This document shows positions 22,290 to 33,634 of a stretch of 64,000 nt of DNA, one piece after another (positions within the stretch are counted from its first letter, which is position 1; each line of letters begins with the position of its first letter). Origin of the DNA: Hydractinia symbiolongicarpus (lineage: Eukaryota > Cnidaria > Hydrozoa > Anthoathecata > Hydractiniidae); NCBI RefSeq assembly GCF_029227915.1, contig NC_079881.1:28745501-28809500 (forward strand). The letters run 5' to 3'. The notes under the pieces were generated by a model. It was not told the DNA's origin, ran no database searches, and saw only the letters and a list, made by a program, of their open reading frames with translations. Position numbers and translations under genes: made by a program.

Positions 22290-24542
22290 GTATACAAAGA
22301 AAGTACCCCGGTATTAAACTCATTTCCCGAACGATTTTTTAAATTATCTTTTCACCACTAAAACGCATGAGACTTGCAGTTTTCAAAAATGTTTTCATTT
22401 TTGATAAGAGGCTGAATAAAAGAAGTTTAATCGCCGGCAAACGACCGCTATTTCCCGTAAACCCCGGACTCGGCCCGTATAATCAAAAGTATACAAAGAA
22501 AGTATCCAGGGAGTAAACTCATTTCATGAGCGATTTTTTAAATTTTTTTTTCACCACTAAAACCCACGAGACTTGTAGTTTTCAAAAATGTTTTCATTTT
22601 TGATGAGACGCTTAATGAAAGAGGTTTAATCGCCGGCAAACAAAAACCTGCGATTTCCCGTAAATCCCGGGCTTGGCCCGTATAGTCGAATGTATACAAA
22701 GAAAGTACCCTGTGAGTAAACTCATTTCCAGAACGATTTTTTAAATTATTTTTTCACCACTAAAACGCACGAGACTTGTAGTTTTCAAAAATGATTTCAT
22801 TTTTGATGAGACGCTTAATGAAAGAGGTTTAATCGCCGGCAAACGAAAACCTGCGATTTCCCGTAAATCCCGGGCTTGGCCCGTATAGTCGAATGTATAC
22901 AAAGAAAGTACCCTGTGAGTAAACTCATTTCCAGAACGATTTTTTAAATTATTTTTTCACCACTAAAACGCATGAGACTTGTAGTTTTCAAAAATGTTTT
23001 CATTTTTGATGAGACGCTGAATAAAAGAAGTTTAATCGCCGGCAAACGAAAACCTGCGACTTCCCGTAAATCCCGGACTCGGCCCGTATAGTCAAAAGTA
23101 TACAAATAAAGTACCCAGGGAGTAAACTCATTTCCCGAACGATTTTTTAAATTATTTTTCCACCACTAAAACGCATGAGACTTGTAGTTTTCAGAAATGT
23201 TTTCATTTTTGATGAGACGCTTAATGAGAGTGGTTTAATCGCCGGCAAACGAAAACCCGTGATTTCCCGTAAATACCGGGCTTGGCCCGTATAGTCGAAT
23301 GTATACAAAGAAAGTACCCCGGTAGTAAACTCATTTCCCGAACGATTTTTTAAATTATCTTTTCACCACTAAAACGCATGAGACTTGCAGTTTTCAAAAA
23401 TGTTTTCATTTTTGATAAGAGGCTGAATAAAAGAAGTTTAATCGCCGGGAAACGACCGCCATTTCCCGTAAACCCCGGACTCGGCCCGTATAATCAAAAG
23501 TATACAAAGAAATTACCCAGGGAGTAAACTCATTTCCCGAAGGATTTTTTAAATTTTTTTTCACCACTAAAACGCATGAGACTTGTAGTTTTTAGAAATG
23601 TTTTCATTTTTGATGAGACACTGAATAAAAGAAGTTTAATCGCCGGCAAACGAAAACCCGCCATTTCCCGTAAATCCCGGGCTTGTCACGTGTAGTCGAA
23701 TGTATACAAAGAAAGTATCCAGGGGGTAAACTCATTTCCTGAGCGATTTTTTAAATTTTTTTTTCACCACTAAAACGCACGAGACTTGTAGTTTTTAAAA
23801 ATGTTTTCATTTTTGATGAGACGCTTAATGAAAGAGGTTTAATCGCCGGCAAACGAAAACCTGCGATTTCCCGTAAATCCCGGGCTTGGCCCGTATAGTC
23901 GAATGTATACAAAGAAAGTAACCTGTGAGTAAACTCATTTCCAGAACGATTTTTTAAATTATTTTTTCACCACTAAAACGCATGAGACTTGTAGTTTTCA
24001 AAAATGTTTTCATTTTTGATGAGACGCTGAATAAAAGAAGTTTAATCGCCGGCAAACGAAAACCTGCGACTTCCCGTAAATCCCGGACTCGGCCCGTATA
24101 GTCAAAAGTATACAAATAAAGTACCCAGGGAGTAAACTCATTTCCATAACGATTTTTTAAATTATTTTTCCACCTCTAAAACGCATGAGACTTGTAGTTT
24201 TCAAAAATGTTTTCATTTTTAATGAGACGCTGAATAAAAGAAGTTTAATCGCCGGCAAACGAAAACCCGCCATTTCCCGTAAAACCCGGACTCGGCCCGT
24301 ATAATCAAAAGTATACAAAGAAAGTACCCAGGGAGTAAACTTATTTCCCGGACGATTTTTTAAATTATTTTTTTACCACTAAAACGGATGAGACTTGTAG
24401 TCTTCAAACTTGTTTTCATTTTTGATGAGACGCTGAATAAAAGAAGTTTAAAGCCAGCAAACGAAAACCTGCGATTTCCCGTAAATCCCAGACTCGGCCT
24501 GTAAAGTCAAGAGTATACAAAGAAAGTACCCAGGGTATAAAC
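22290..24542. repeat. E/F/L/K mixed stretch
   Basis: Eleven monomers: E, F, F, L, K, then E, J, F, L, then B/I-like and A units. E at 22,290 and E at 23,301 start two related runs (1,011 bp apart) that both end in F-L, suggesting a partly decayed five-monomer repeat. The A unit near 24,450 lacks a base (TTTAAAGCCAGC). Confidence 0.7.
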
Positions 24543-25823
24543 TCATTTCCCGAACAATTTTTTAAATTATATTTTCACCACTAAAACGCATGAGACTTAT
24601 AGTTTTCAAAAATGTTTTCATTTTTGATGAGACACTGAATAAAAGAAGTTTAATCGCCGGCAAACGAAAACCTGCGACTTCCCGTAAAACCCAGACTCGG
24701 CCCGTATAGTCAAAAGTATACAAATGAAGTACCCAGGGAGTAAACTATTTTCCCGAACGATTTTTTTAATTATTTTTCCACCACTAAAACGCATGAGACT
24801 TGTAGTTTACAGAAATGTTTTCATTTTTGATGAGACGCTTAATGAAAGTGGTTTAATCGCCGGCAAACGAAAACCCGTGATTTCCCGTAAATCCCGGGCT
24901 TGGCCCGTATAGTCGAATGTATACAAAGAAAGTACCCTGTGAGTAAACTCATTTCCAAAACGATTTTTTAAATTATCTTTTCACCACTAAAACGCATGAG
25001 ACTTGTAGTTTTTAAAAATGTTTTCATTTTTGATGAGACACTGAATAAAAGAAGTTTAATCGCTGGCTAACAAAAACCCGCCATTTCCTGTAAATCCTGG
25101 ACTCAGCCCGTATAGTCAAAAGTATACAAAGAAAGTACCCAGGGAGTAAACTTATTTCCCGAACGATTTTTTAAATTATTTTTTCACCACTAAAACGCAC
25201 GAGACTTGTAGTTTTCAAAAATGTTTTTATTTTTGATGCGACGCTTAATGAAAGAGGTTTAATCGCCGGCAAACGAAAACCTGCGATTTCCCGTAAATCC
25301 CGGGCTTGGCCCGTATAGTCGAATGTATACAAAGAAAGTACCCTGTGAGTAAACTCATTTCCAGAACGATTTTTTAAATTATTTTTTCACCACTAAAACG
25401 CATAAGACTTGTAGTTTTCAAAAATGTTTTCATTTTTGATGAGACGCTGAATAAAAGAAGTTTAATCGCCGGCAAACGAAAACCCACGAATTCCCGTAAA
25501 TCCCGGGCTTGGCCCGTATAGTCAAAAGTATACAAAGAAAGTACCCAGGGTGTAAACTCATTTCCCGAACGATTTTTTAAATTATATTTTCACCACTAAA
25601 ACGCATGAGACTTGTAGTTTTCAAAAATGTTTTCATTTTTAATGAGACGCTGAATAGAAGAAGTTTAATCGCCGGCAAACGAAAACCCGCCATTTCCCGT
25701 AAAACCCGGACTCGGCCCGTATAATCAAAAGTATACAAAGAAAGTACCCAGGGAGTAAACTTATTTCCCGAACGATTTTTTAAATTATTTTTTCACCACT
25801 AAAACGCTTGAAACTTGTAGTTT
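24543..25823. repeat. Segment duplicated at +4,253 bp, copy 2
   Basis: Partner of 20,290-21,570. The C unit at its end has AGAAATGTTTTC and AATAAAAGTGG where copy 1 has AGAAATGATTTC and AATGAGAGTGG. Part of it (about 24,730-25,310) recurs at about 27,570-28,150 with an offset of 2,838 bp. A wider cassette, 24.33-25.8 kb, recurs near 45.41-46.9 kb. Confidence 0.8.
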
Positions 25824-26942
25824 TTAGAAATGTTTTCATTTTTGATGAGACGCTTAATAAAAGTGGTTTAATCGCCGGCAAACGAAAACCTGCGATTTCC
25901 CGTAAATCCCGGGCTTGGCCCGTATAGTCGAATGTATACAAAGAAAGTACCCTGTGAGTAAACTCATTTCCAAAACGATTTTTTAAATTATCTTTTCACC
26001 ACTAAAACACATGAGACTTGTAGTTTTTAAAAATGTTTTCATTTTTGATGAGACACTGAATAAAAGAAGTTTAATCGCCGGCAAACGAAAACCCGCCATT
26101 TCCCGTAAATCCCGGACTCAGCCCGTATAGTCAAAAGAATACAAAGAAAGTACCCCGGTAGTAAACTCATTTCCCGAACGATTTTTTAAATTATCTTTTC
26201 ACCACTAAAACGCATGAGACTTGCAGTTTTCAAAAATGTTTTCATTTTTGATAAGAGGCTGAATAAAAGAAGTTTAATCGCCGGCAAACGACCGCCATTT
26301 CCCGTAAACCCCGGACTCGGCCCGTATAATCAAAAGTATACAAAGAAATTACCCAGGGAGTAAACTCATTTCCCGAACGATTTTTTAAATTTTTTTTTCA
26401 CCACTAAAACGCACGAGACTTGTAGTTTTCAAAAATGTTTTCATTTTTGATGAGACGCTTAATAAAAGAGGTTTAATCGCCGGCAAACGAAAACCTGCGA
26501 TTTCCCGTAAATCCCGGGCTTGGCCCGTATAGTCGAATGTATACAAAGAAAGTACCCTGTGAGTAAACTCATTTCCAGAACGATTTTTTAAATTATTTTT
26601 TCACCACTAAAACGCATGATACTTGTATTTTTCAAAAATGTTTTCATTTTTGATGAGACGCTGAATAAAAGAAGTTTAATCGCCGGCAAACGAAAACCTG
26701 CGACTTTCCGTAAATCCCGGACTCGGCCCGTATAGTCAAAAGTATACAAATAAAGTACCCAGGGAGTAAACTCATTTCCCGAACGATTTTTTAAATTATT
26801 TTTCCACCACTAAAACGCATGAGACTTGTAGTTTTCAGAAATGTTTTCATTTTTGATGAGACGCTTAATGAAAGTGGTTTAATCGCCGGCAAACGAAAAC
26901 CCGTGATTTCCCGTAAATACCGGGCTTGGCCCGTATAGTCGA
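25528..26942. repeat. Seven-monomer run B-C-D-E-F-L-K
   Basis: The first member of a run that recurs at about 28,163 (offset 2,635 bp) and 29,783, and from C onward near 33,650. This copy has private changes such as GATACTTGTATTTTT near 26,620. It appears to be the source pattern for the 1,620-bp HOR. Confidence 0.75.
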
Positions 26943-28000
26943 ATGTATACAAAGAAAGTACCCTGTAAGTAAACTCATTTCCAAAACGATTTTTTAAATT
27001 ATCTTTTCACCACTAAAACGCATGAGACTTGTAGTTTTTAAAAATGTTTTCATTTTTGATGAGACACTGAATAAAAGAAGTTTAATCGCTGGCAAACGAA
27101 AACCCGCCATTTCCCGTAAATCCTGGACTCAGCCCGTATAGTCAAAAGTATACAAAGAAAGTACCCAGGGAGTAAACTTATTTCCCGAACGATTTTTTAA
27201 ATTATTTTTTCACCACTAAAACGCACGAGACTTGTAGTTTTCAAAAATGTTTTCATTTTTGATGAGACGCATAATGAAAGAGGTTTAATCGCCGGCAAAC
27301 GAAAACCTGCGATTTCCCGTAAATCCCGGGCTTGGCCCGTATAGTTGAATGTATACAAAGAAAGTACCCTGTGAGTAAACTCATTTCCAGAACGATTTTT
27401 TAAATTATTTTTTCACCACTAAAACGCATAAGACTTGTAGTTTTCAAAAATGTTTTCATTTTTGATGAGACGCTGAATAAATGAAGTTTAATCGCCGGCA
27501 AACGAAAACCCGGGAATTCCCGTAAATCCCGGGCTTAGCCCGTATAGTCAAAAGTATACAAAGAAAGTACCCAGGGAGTAAACTATTTTCCCGAACGATT
27601 TTTTTAATTATTTTTCCACCACTAAAACGCATGAGACTTGTAGTTTACAGAAACGTTTTCATTTTTGATGAGACGCTTAATGAAAGTGGTTTAATCGCCG
27701 GCAAACGAAAACCCGTGATTTCCCGTAAATCCCGGGCTTGGCCCGTATAGTCGAATGTATACAAAGAAAGTACCCTGTGAGTAAACTCATTTCCAAAACG
27801 ATTTTTTAAATTATCTTTTCACCACTAAAACGCATGAGACTTGTAGTTTTTAAAAATGTTTTCATTTTTGATGAGACACTGAATAAAAGAAGTTTAATCG
27901 CTGGCTAACAAAAACCCGCCATTTCCTGTAAATCCTGGACTCAGCCCGTATAGTCAAAAGTATACAAAGAAAGTACCCAGGGAGTAAACTTATTTCCCGA
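26943..28000. repeat. D-F-G-K-D-F link
   Basis: Monomers D (CGCTGGC type), F with the GTTGAATG end, G with CCCGGGAATTCCCG, K with AAACTATTTTCCC, D with GCTGGCTAAC, and the start of F. It joins the previous run to the 1,620-bp HOR and shows the first CGGGAATTCCCG palindrome. Confidence 0.7.
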
Positions 28001-29173
28001 ACGATTTTTTAAATTATTTTTTCACCACTAAAACGCACGAGACTTGTAGTTTTCAAAAATGTTTTTATTTTTGATGCGACGCTTAATGAAAGAGGTTTAA
28101 TCGCCGGCAAACGAAAACCTGCGATTTCCCGTAAATCCCGGGCTTGGCCCGTATAGTCAAAAGTATACAAAGAAAGTACCCAGGGTGTAAACTCATTTCC
28201 CGAACGATTTTTTAAATTATATTTTCACCACTAAAACGCATGAGACTTGTAGTTTTCAAAAATGTTTTCATTTTTAATGAGACGCTGAATAGAAGAAGTT
28301 TAATCGCCGGCAAACGAAAACCCGCCATTTCCCGTAAAACCCGGACTCGGCCCGTATAATCAAAAGTATACAAAGAAAGTACCCAGGGAGTAAACTTATT
28401 TCCCGAACGATTTTTTAAATTATTTTTTCACCACTAAAACGCTTGAAACTTGTAGTTTTTAGAAATGTTTTCATTTTTGATGAGACGCTTAATAAAAGTG
28501 GTTTAATCGCCGGCAAACGAAAACCCGTGATTTCCCGTAAATCCCGGGCTTGGCCCGTATAGTCGAATGTATACAAAGAAAGTACCCTGTGAGTAAACTC
28601 ATTTCCAAAACGATTTTTTAAATTATCTTTTCACCACTAAAACACATGAGACTTGTAGTTTTTAAAAATGTTTTCATTTTTGATGAGACACTGAATAAAA
28701 GAAGTTTAATCGCCGGCAAACGAAAACCCGCCATTTCCCGTAAATCCCGGACTCAGCCCGTATAGTCAAAAGAATACAAAGAAAGTACCCCGGTAGTAAA
28801 CTCATTTCCCGAACGATTTTTTAAATTATCTTTTCACCACTAAAACGCATGAGACTTGCAGTTTTCAAAAATGTTTTCATTTTTGATAAGAGGCTGAATA
28901 AAAGAAGTTTAATCGCCAGCAAACGACCGCCATTTCCCGTAAACCCCGGACTCGGCCCGTATAATCAAAAGTATACAAAGAAATTACCCAGGGAGTAAAC
29001 TCATTTCCCGAACGATTTTTTAAATTTTTTTTTCACCACTAAAACGCACGAGACTTGTAGTTTTCAAAAATGTTTTCATTTTTGATGAGAGGCTTAATAA
29101 AAGAGGTTTAATCGCCGGCAAACGAAAACCTGCGATTTCCCGTAAATCGCGGGCTTGGCCCGTATAGTCGAAT

Positions 29174-29376
29174 GTATACAAAGAAAGTACCCTGTGAGTA
29201 AACTCATTTCCAGAACGATTTTTTAAATTATTTTTTCACCACTAAAACGCATGAGACTTGTAGTTTTCAAAAATGTTTTCATTTTTGATGAGACGCTGAA
29301 TAAAAGAAGTTTAATCGCCGGCAAACGAAAACCTGCGACTTCCCGTAAATCCCGGACTCGGCCCGTATAGTCAAAA
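29174..29376. repeat. Monomer family L (type unit)
   Basis: Family L starts like G (CTGTGAG, TTTCCAGAACG) but has CGCATGAG and CCTGCGACTTCCC, ends in CGGACTCGGCCCG then TATAGTCAAAAG, and is followed by ACAAATAAAG at the start of the next unit. It nearly always precedes a K monomer. The central dyad is perfect. Confidence 0.8.
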
Positions 29377-29579
29377 GTATACAAATAAAGTACCCAGGGA
29401 GTAAACTCATTTCCCGAACGATTTTTTAAATTATTTTTCCACCACTAAAACGCATGAGACTTGTAGTTTTCAGAAATGTTTTCATTTTTGATGAGACGCT
29501 TAATGAAAGTGGTTTAATCGCCGGCAAACGAAAACCCGTGATTTCCCGTAAATACCGGGCTTGGCCCGTATAGTCGAAT
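29377..29579. repeat. Monomer family K (type unit, box-bearing)
   Basis: Family K is marked by ACAAATAAAG, TTATTTTTCCACCAC, TTTTCAGAAATG, CTTAATGAAAGTGG and CCCGTGATTTCCC, ending CGGGCTTGGCCCG then TATAGTCGAATG. It carries the GC hairpin and the box-like motif. The dyad has one G/T mismatch. L-K is a fixed pair over much of 15-60 kb. Confidence 0.8.
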
Positions 29580-29620
29580 GTATACAAAGAAAGTACCCTG
29601 TGAGTAAACTCATTTCCAAA

Positions 29621-31240
29621 ACGATTTTTTAAATTATTTTTTCACCACTAAAACGCACGAGACTTGTAGTTTTCAAAAATGTTTTTATTTTTGATGCGAC
29701 GCTTAATGAAAGAGGTTTAATCGCCGGCAAACGAAAACCTGCGATTTCCCGTAAATCCCGGGCTTGGCCCGTATAGTCAAAAGTATACAAAGAAAGTACC
29801 CAGGGTGTAAACTCATTTCCCGAACGATTTTTTAAATTATATTTTCACCACTAAAACGCATGAGACTTGTAGTTTTCAAAAATGTTTTCATTTTTAATGA
29901 GACGCTGAATAGAAGAAGTTTAATCGCCGGCAAACGAAAACCCGCCATTTCCCGTAAAACCCGGACTCGGCCCGTATAATCAAAAGTATACAAAGAAAGT
30001 ACCCAGGGAGTAAACTTATTTCCCGAACGATTTTTTAAATTATTTTTTCACCACTAAAACGCTTGAAACTTGTAGTTTTTAGAAATGTTTTCATTTTTGA
30101 TGAGACGCTTAATAAAAGTGGTTTAATCGCCGGCAAACGAAAACCCGTGATTTCCCGTAAATCCCGGGCTTGGCCCGTATAGTCGAATGTATACAAAGAA
30201 AGTACCCTGTGAGTAAACTCATTTCCAAAACGATTTTTTAAATTATCTTTTCACCACTAAAACACATGAGACTTGTAGTTTTTAAAAATGTTTTCATTTT
30301 TAATGAGACACTGAATAAAAGAAGTTTAATCGCCGGCAAACGAAAACCCGCCATTTCCCGTAAATCCCGGACTCAGCCCGTATAGTCAAAAGAATACAAA
30401 GAAAGTACCCCGGTAGTAAACTCATTTCCCGAACGATTTTTTAAATTATCTTTTCACCACTAAAACGCATGAGACTTGCAGTTTTCAAAAATGTTTTCAT
30501 TTTTGATAAGAGGCTGAATAAAAGAAGTTTAATCGCCAGCAAACGACCGCCATTTCCCGTAAACCCCGGACTCGGCCCGTATAATCAAAAGTATACAAAG
30601 AAATTACCCAGGGAGTAAACTCATTTCCCGAACGATTTTTTAAATTTTTTTTTCACCACTAAAACGCACGAGACTTGTAGTTTTCAAAAATGTTTTCATT
30701 TTTGATGAGAGGCTTAATAAAAGAGGTTTAATCGCCGGCAAACGAAAACCTGCGATTTCCCGTAAATCGCGGGCTTGGCCCGTATAGTCGAATGTATACA
30801 AAGAAAGTACCCTGTGAGTAAACTCATTTCCAGAACGATTTTTTAAATTATTTTTTCACCACTAAAACGCATGAGACTTGTAGTTTTCAAAAATGTTTTC
30901 ATTTTTGATGAGACGCTGAATAAAAGAAGTTTAATCGCCGGCAAACGAAAACCTGCGACTTCCCGTAAATCCCGGACTCGGCCCGTATAGTCAAAAGTAT
31001 ACAAATAAAGTACCCAGGGAGTAAACTCATTTCCCGAACGATTTTTTAAATTATTTTTCCACCACTAAAACGCATGAGACTTGTAGTTTTCAGAAATGTT
31101 TTCATTTTTGATGAGACGCTTAATGAAAGTGGTTTAATCGCCGGCAAACGAAAACCCGTGATTTCCCGTAAATACCGGGCTTGGCCCGTATAGTCGAATG
31201 TATACAAAGAAAGTACCCTGTGAGTAAACTCATTTCCAAA
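29621..31240. repeat. 1,620-bp eight-monomer HOR, copy 2
   Basis: Second copy, about 99.9% identical to the first. The junction monomer (29,580 onward) starts as D (CCCTGTGAG, CCAAAACG) and becomes F after the T-tract, as expected for an unequal exchange inside ACGATTTTTTAAATTAT. Confidence 0.95.
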
Positions 31241-33634
31241 ACGATTTTTTAAATTATCTTTTTACCACTAAAACGCATGAGACTTGTAGTTTTTAAAAAT
31301 GTTTTCATTTTTGATGAGACACTGAATAAAAGAAGTTTAATCGCTGGCAAACGAAAACCCGCCATTTCCCGTAAATCCTGGACTCAGCCCGTATAGTCAA
31401 AAGTATACAAAGAAAGTACCCAGGGAGTAAACTTATTTCCCGAACGATTTTTTAAATTATTTTTTCACCACTAAAACGCACGAGACTTGTAGTTTTCAAA
31501 AATGTTTTCATTTTTGATGAGACGCATAATGAAAGAGGTTTAATCGCCGGCAAACGAAAACCTGCGATTTCCCGTAAATCCCGGGCTTGGCCCGTATAGT
31601 TGAATGTATACAAAGAAAGTACCCTGTGAGTAAACTCATTTCCAGAACGATTTTTTAAATTATTTTTTCACCACTAAAACGCATAAGACTTGTAGTTTTC
31701 AAAAATGTTTTCATTTTTGATGAGACGCTGAATAAATGAAGTTTAATCGCCGGCAAACGAAAACCCGGGAATTCCCGTAAATCCCGGGCTTGGCCCGTAT
31801 AGTCAAAAGTATACAAAGAAAGTACACAGGAAGTAAACTCATTTCCAGAACGATTTTTTAAATTATTTTTTCACCACTAAAACGCATGAGACTTGTAGTT
31901 TTCAAAAATGTTTTCATTTTTGATGAGACGCTGAATAAAAGAAGTTTAATCGCCGGCAAACGAAAACCTGCGACTTCCCGTAAATCCCGGACTCGGCCCG
32001 TAAAGTCAAAAGTATACAAATAAAGTACCTAGGGAGTAAACTCATTTCCCGAACGATTTTTTAAATTATTTTTCCACCACTAAAACGCATGAGACTTGTA
32101 GTTTTCAGAAATGTTTTCATTTTTGATGAGACGCTTAATGAAAGTGGTTTAATCGCCGGCAAACGAAAACCCGTGATTTCCCGTAAATACCGGGCTTGGC
32201 CCGTATAGTCGAATGTATACAAAGAAAGTACCCTGTGAGTAAACTCATTTCCAAAACGATTTTTTAAATTATCTTTTCACCACTAAAACGCATGAGACTT
32301 GTAGTTTTTAAAAATGTTTTCATTTTTGATGAGACACTGAATAAAAGAAGTTTAATCGCTGGCAAACGAAAACCCGCCATTTCCCGTAAATCCTGGACTC
32401 AGCCCGTATAGTCAAAAGTATACAAAGAAAGTACCCTGTGAGTAAACTCATTTCCAGAACGATTTTTTAAATTATTTTTTCACCACTAAAACGCATAAGA
32501 CTTGTAGTTTTCAAAAATGTTTTTATTTTTGATGAGACGCTGAATAAATGAAGTTTAATCGCCGGCAAACGAAAACCCGGGAATTCCCGTAAATCCCGGG
32601 CTTGGCCCGTATAGTCAAAAGTATACAAAGAAAGTACACAGGAAGTAAACTCATTTCCAGAACGATTTTTTAAATTATTTTTTCACCACTAAAACGCATG
32701 AGACTTGTAGTTTTCAAAAATGTTTTCATTTTTGATGAGACGCTGAATAAAAGAAGTTTAATCGCCGGCAAACGAAAACCTGCGACTTCCCGTAAATCCC
32801 GGACTCGGCCCGTATAGTCAAAAGTATACAAATAAAGTACCTAGGGAGTAAACTCATTTCCCGAACGATTTTTTAAATTATTTTTCCACCACTAAAACGC
32901 ATGAGACTTGTAGTTTTCAGAAATGTTTTCATTTTTGATGAGACGCTTAATGAAAGTGGTTTAATCGCCGACAAACGAAAACCCGTGATTTCCCGTAAAT
33001 ACCGGGCTTGGCCCGTATAGTCGAATGTATACAAAGAAAGTACCCTGTGAGTAAACTCATTTCCAAAACGATTTTTTAAATTATCTTTTCACCACTAAAA
33101 CGCATGAGACTTGTAGTTTTTAAAAATGTTTTCATTTTTGATGAGACACTGAATAAAAGAAGTTTAATCGCTGGCAAACGAAAACCCGCCATTTCCCGTA
33201 AATCCTGGACTCAGCCCGTATAGTCAAAAGTATACAAAGAAAGTACCCAGGGAGTAAACTTATTTCCCGAACGATTTTTTAAATTATTTTTTCACCACTA
33301 AAACGCACGAGACTTGTAGTTTTCAAAAATGTTTTCATTTTTGATGAGACGCATAATGAAAGAGGTTTAATCGCCGGCAAACCAAAACCTGCGATTTCCC
33401 GTAAATCCCGGGCTTGGCCCGTATAGTTGAATGTATACAAAGAAAGTACCCTGTGAGTAAACTCATTTCCAGAACGATTTTTTAAATTATTTTTTCACCA
33501 CTAAAACGCATAAGACTTGTAGTTTTCAAAAATGTTTTCATTTTTGATGAGACGCTGAATAAATGAAGTTTAATCGCCGGCAAACGAAAACCCGGGAATT
33601 CCCGTAAATCCCGGGCTTGGCCCGTATAGTCAAA
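31241..33634. repeat. Five-monomer pattern G-L-K-D-F with a four-monomer copy
   Basis: 31,619-32,430 (G, L, K, D) is repeated at 32,431-33,242 with an offset of 812 bp, and the F unit is missing between them. A full F then precedes the next G at 33,440. CGGGAATTCCCG lies at 31,766, 32,578 and 33,593. Private changes: TAAAGTC near 32,002 and GCCGACAAAC near 32,968. Confidence 0.8.
31766..31777. other. 12-bp palindrome CGGGAATTCCCG
   Basis: A perfect palindrome in a sub-family of G monomers, made by GCGATTTCCC becoming GGGAATTCCC. It also occurs near 27,510, 32,578, 33,593, 35,416 and 36,430, and not outside about 27-37 kb as far as I can see. It marks one local amplification. Confidence 0.8.

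Larger units (their letters stand above)
28001..29620. repeat. 1,620-bp eight-monomer HOR, copy 1
   Basis: Order F, B, C, D, E, F, L, K. Reading it line by line against 29,621-31,240, I find a single difference (G at 28,682, A at 30,302). Shared private marks are GATGCGACGC, AACACATGAG, TCGCCAGCAAACGACC and AATCGCGGGC. The match begins at ACGATTTTTT and runs about 17 bases past the second junction. Confidence 0.95.
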
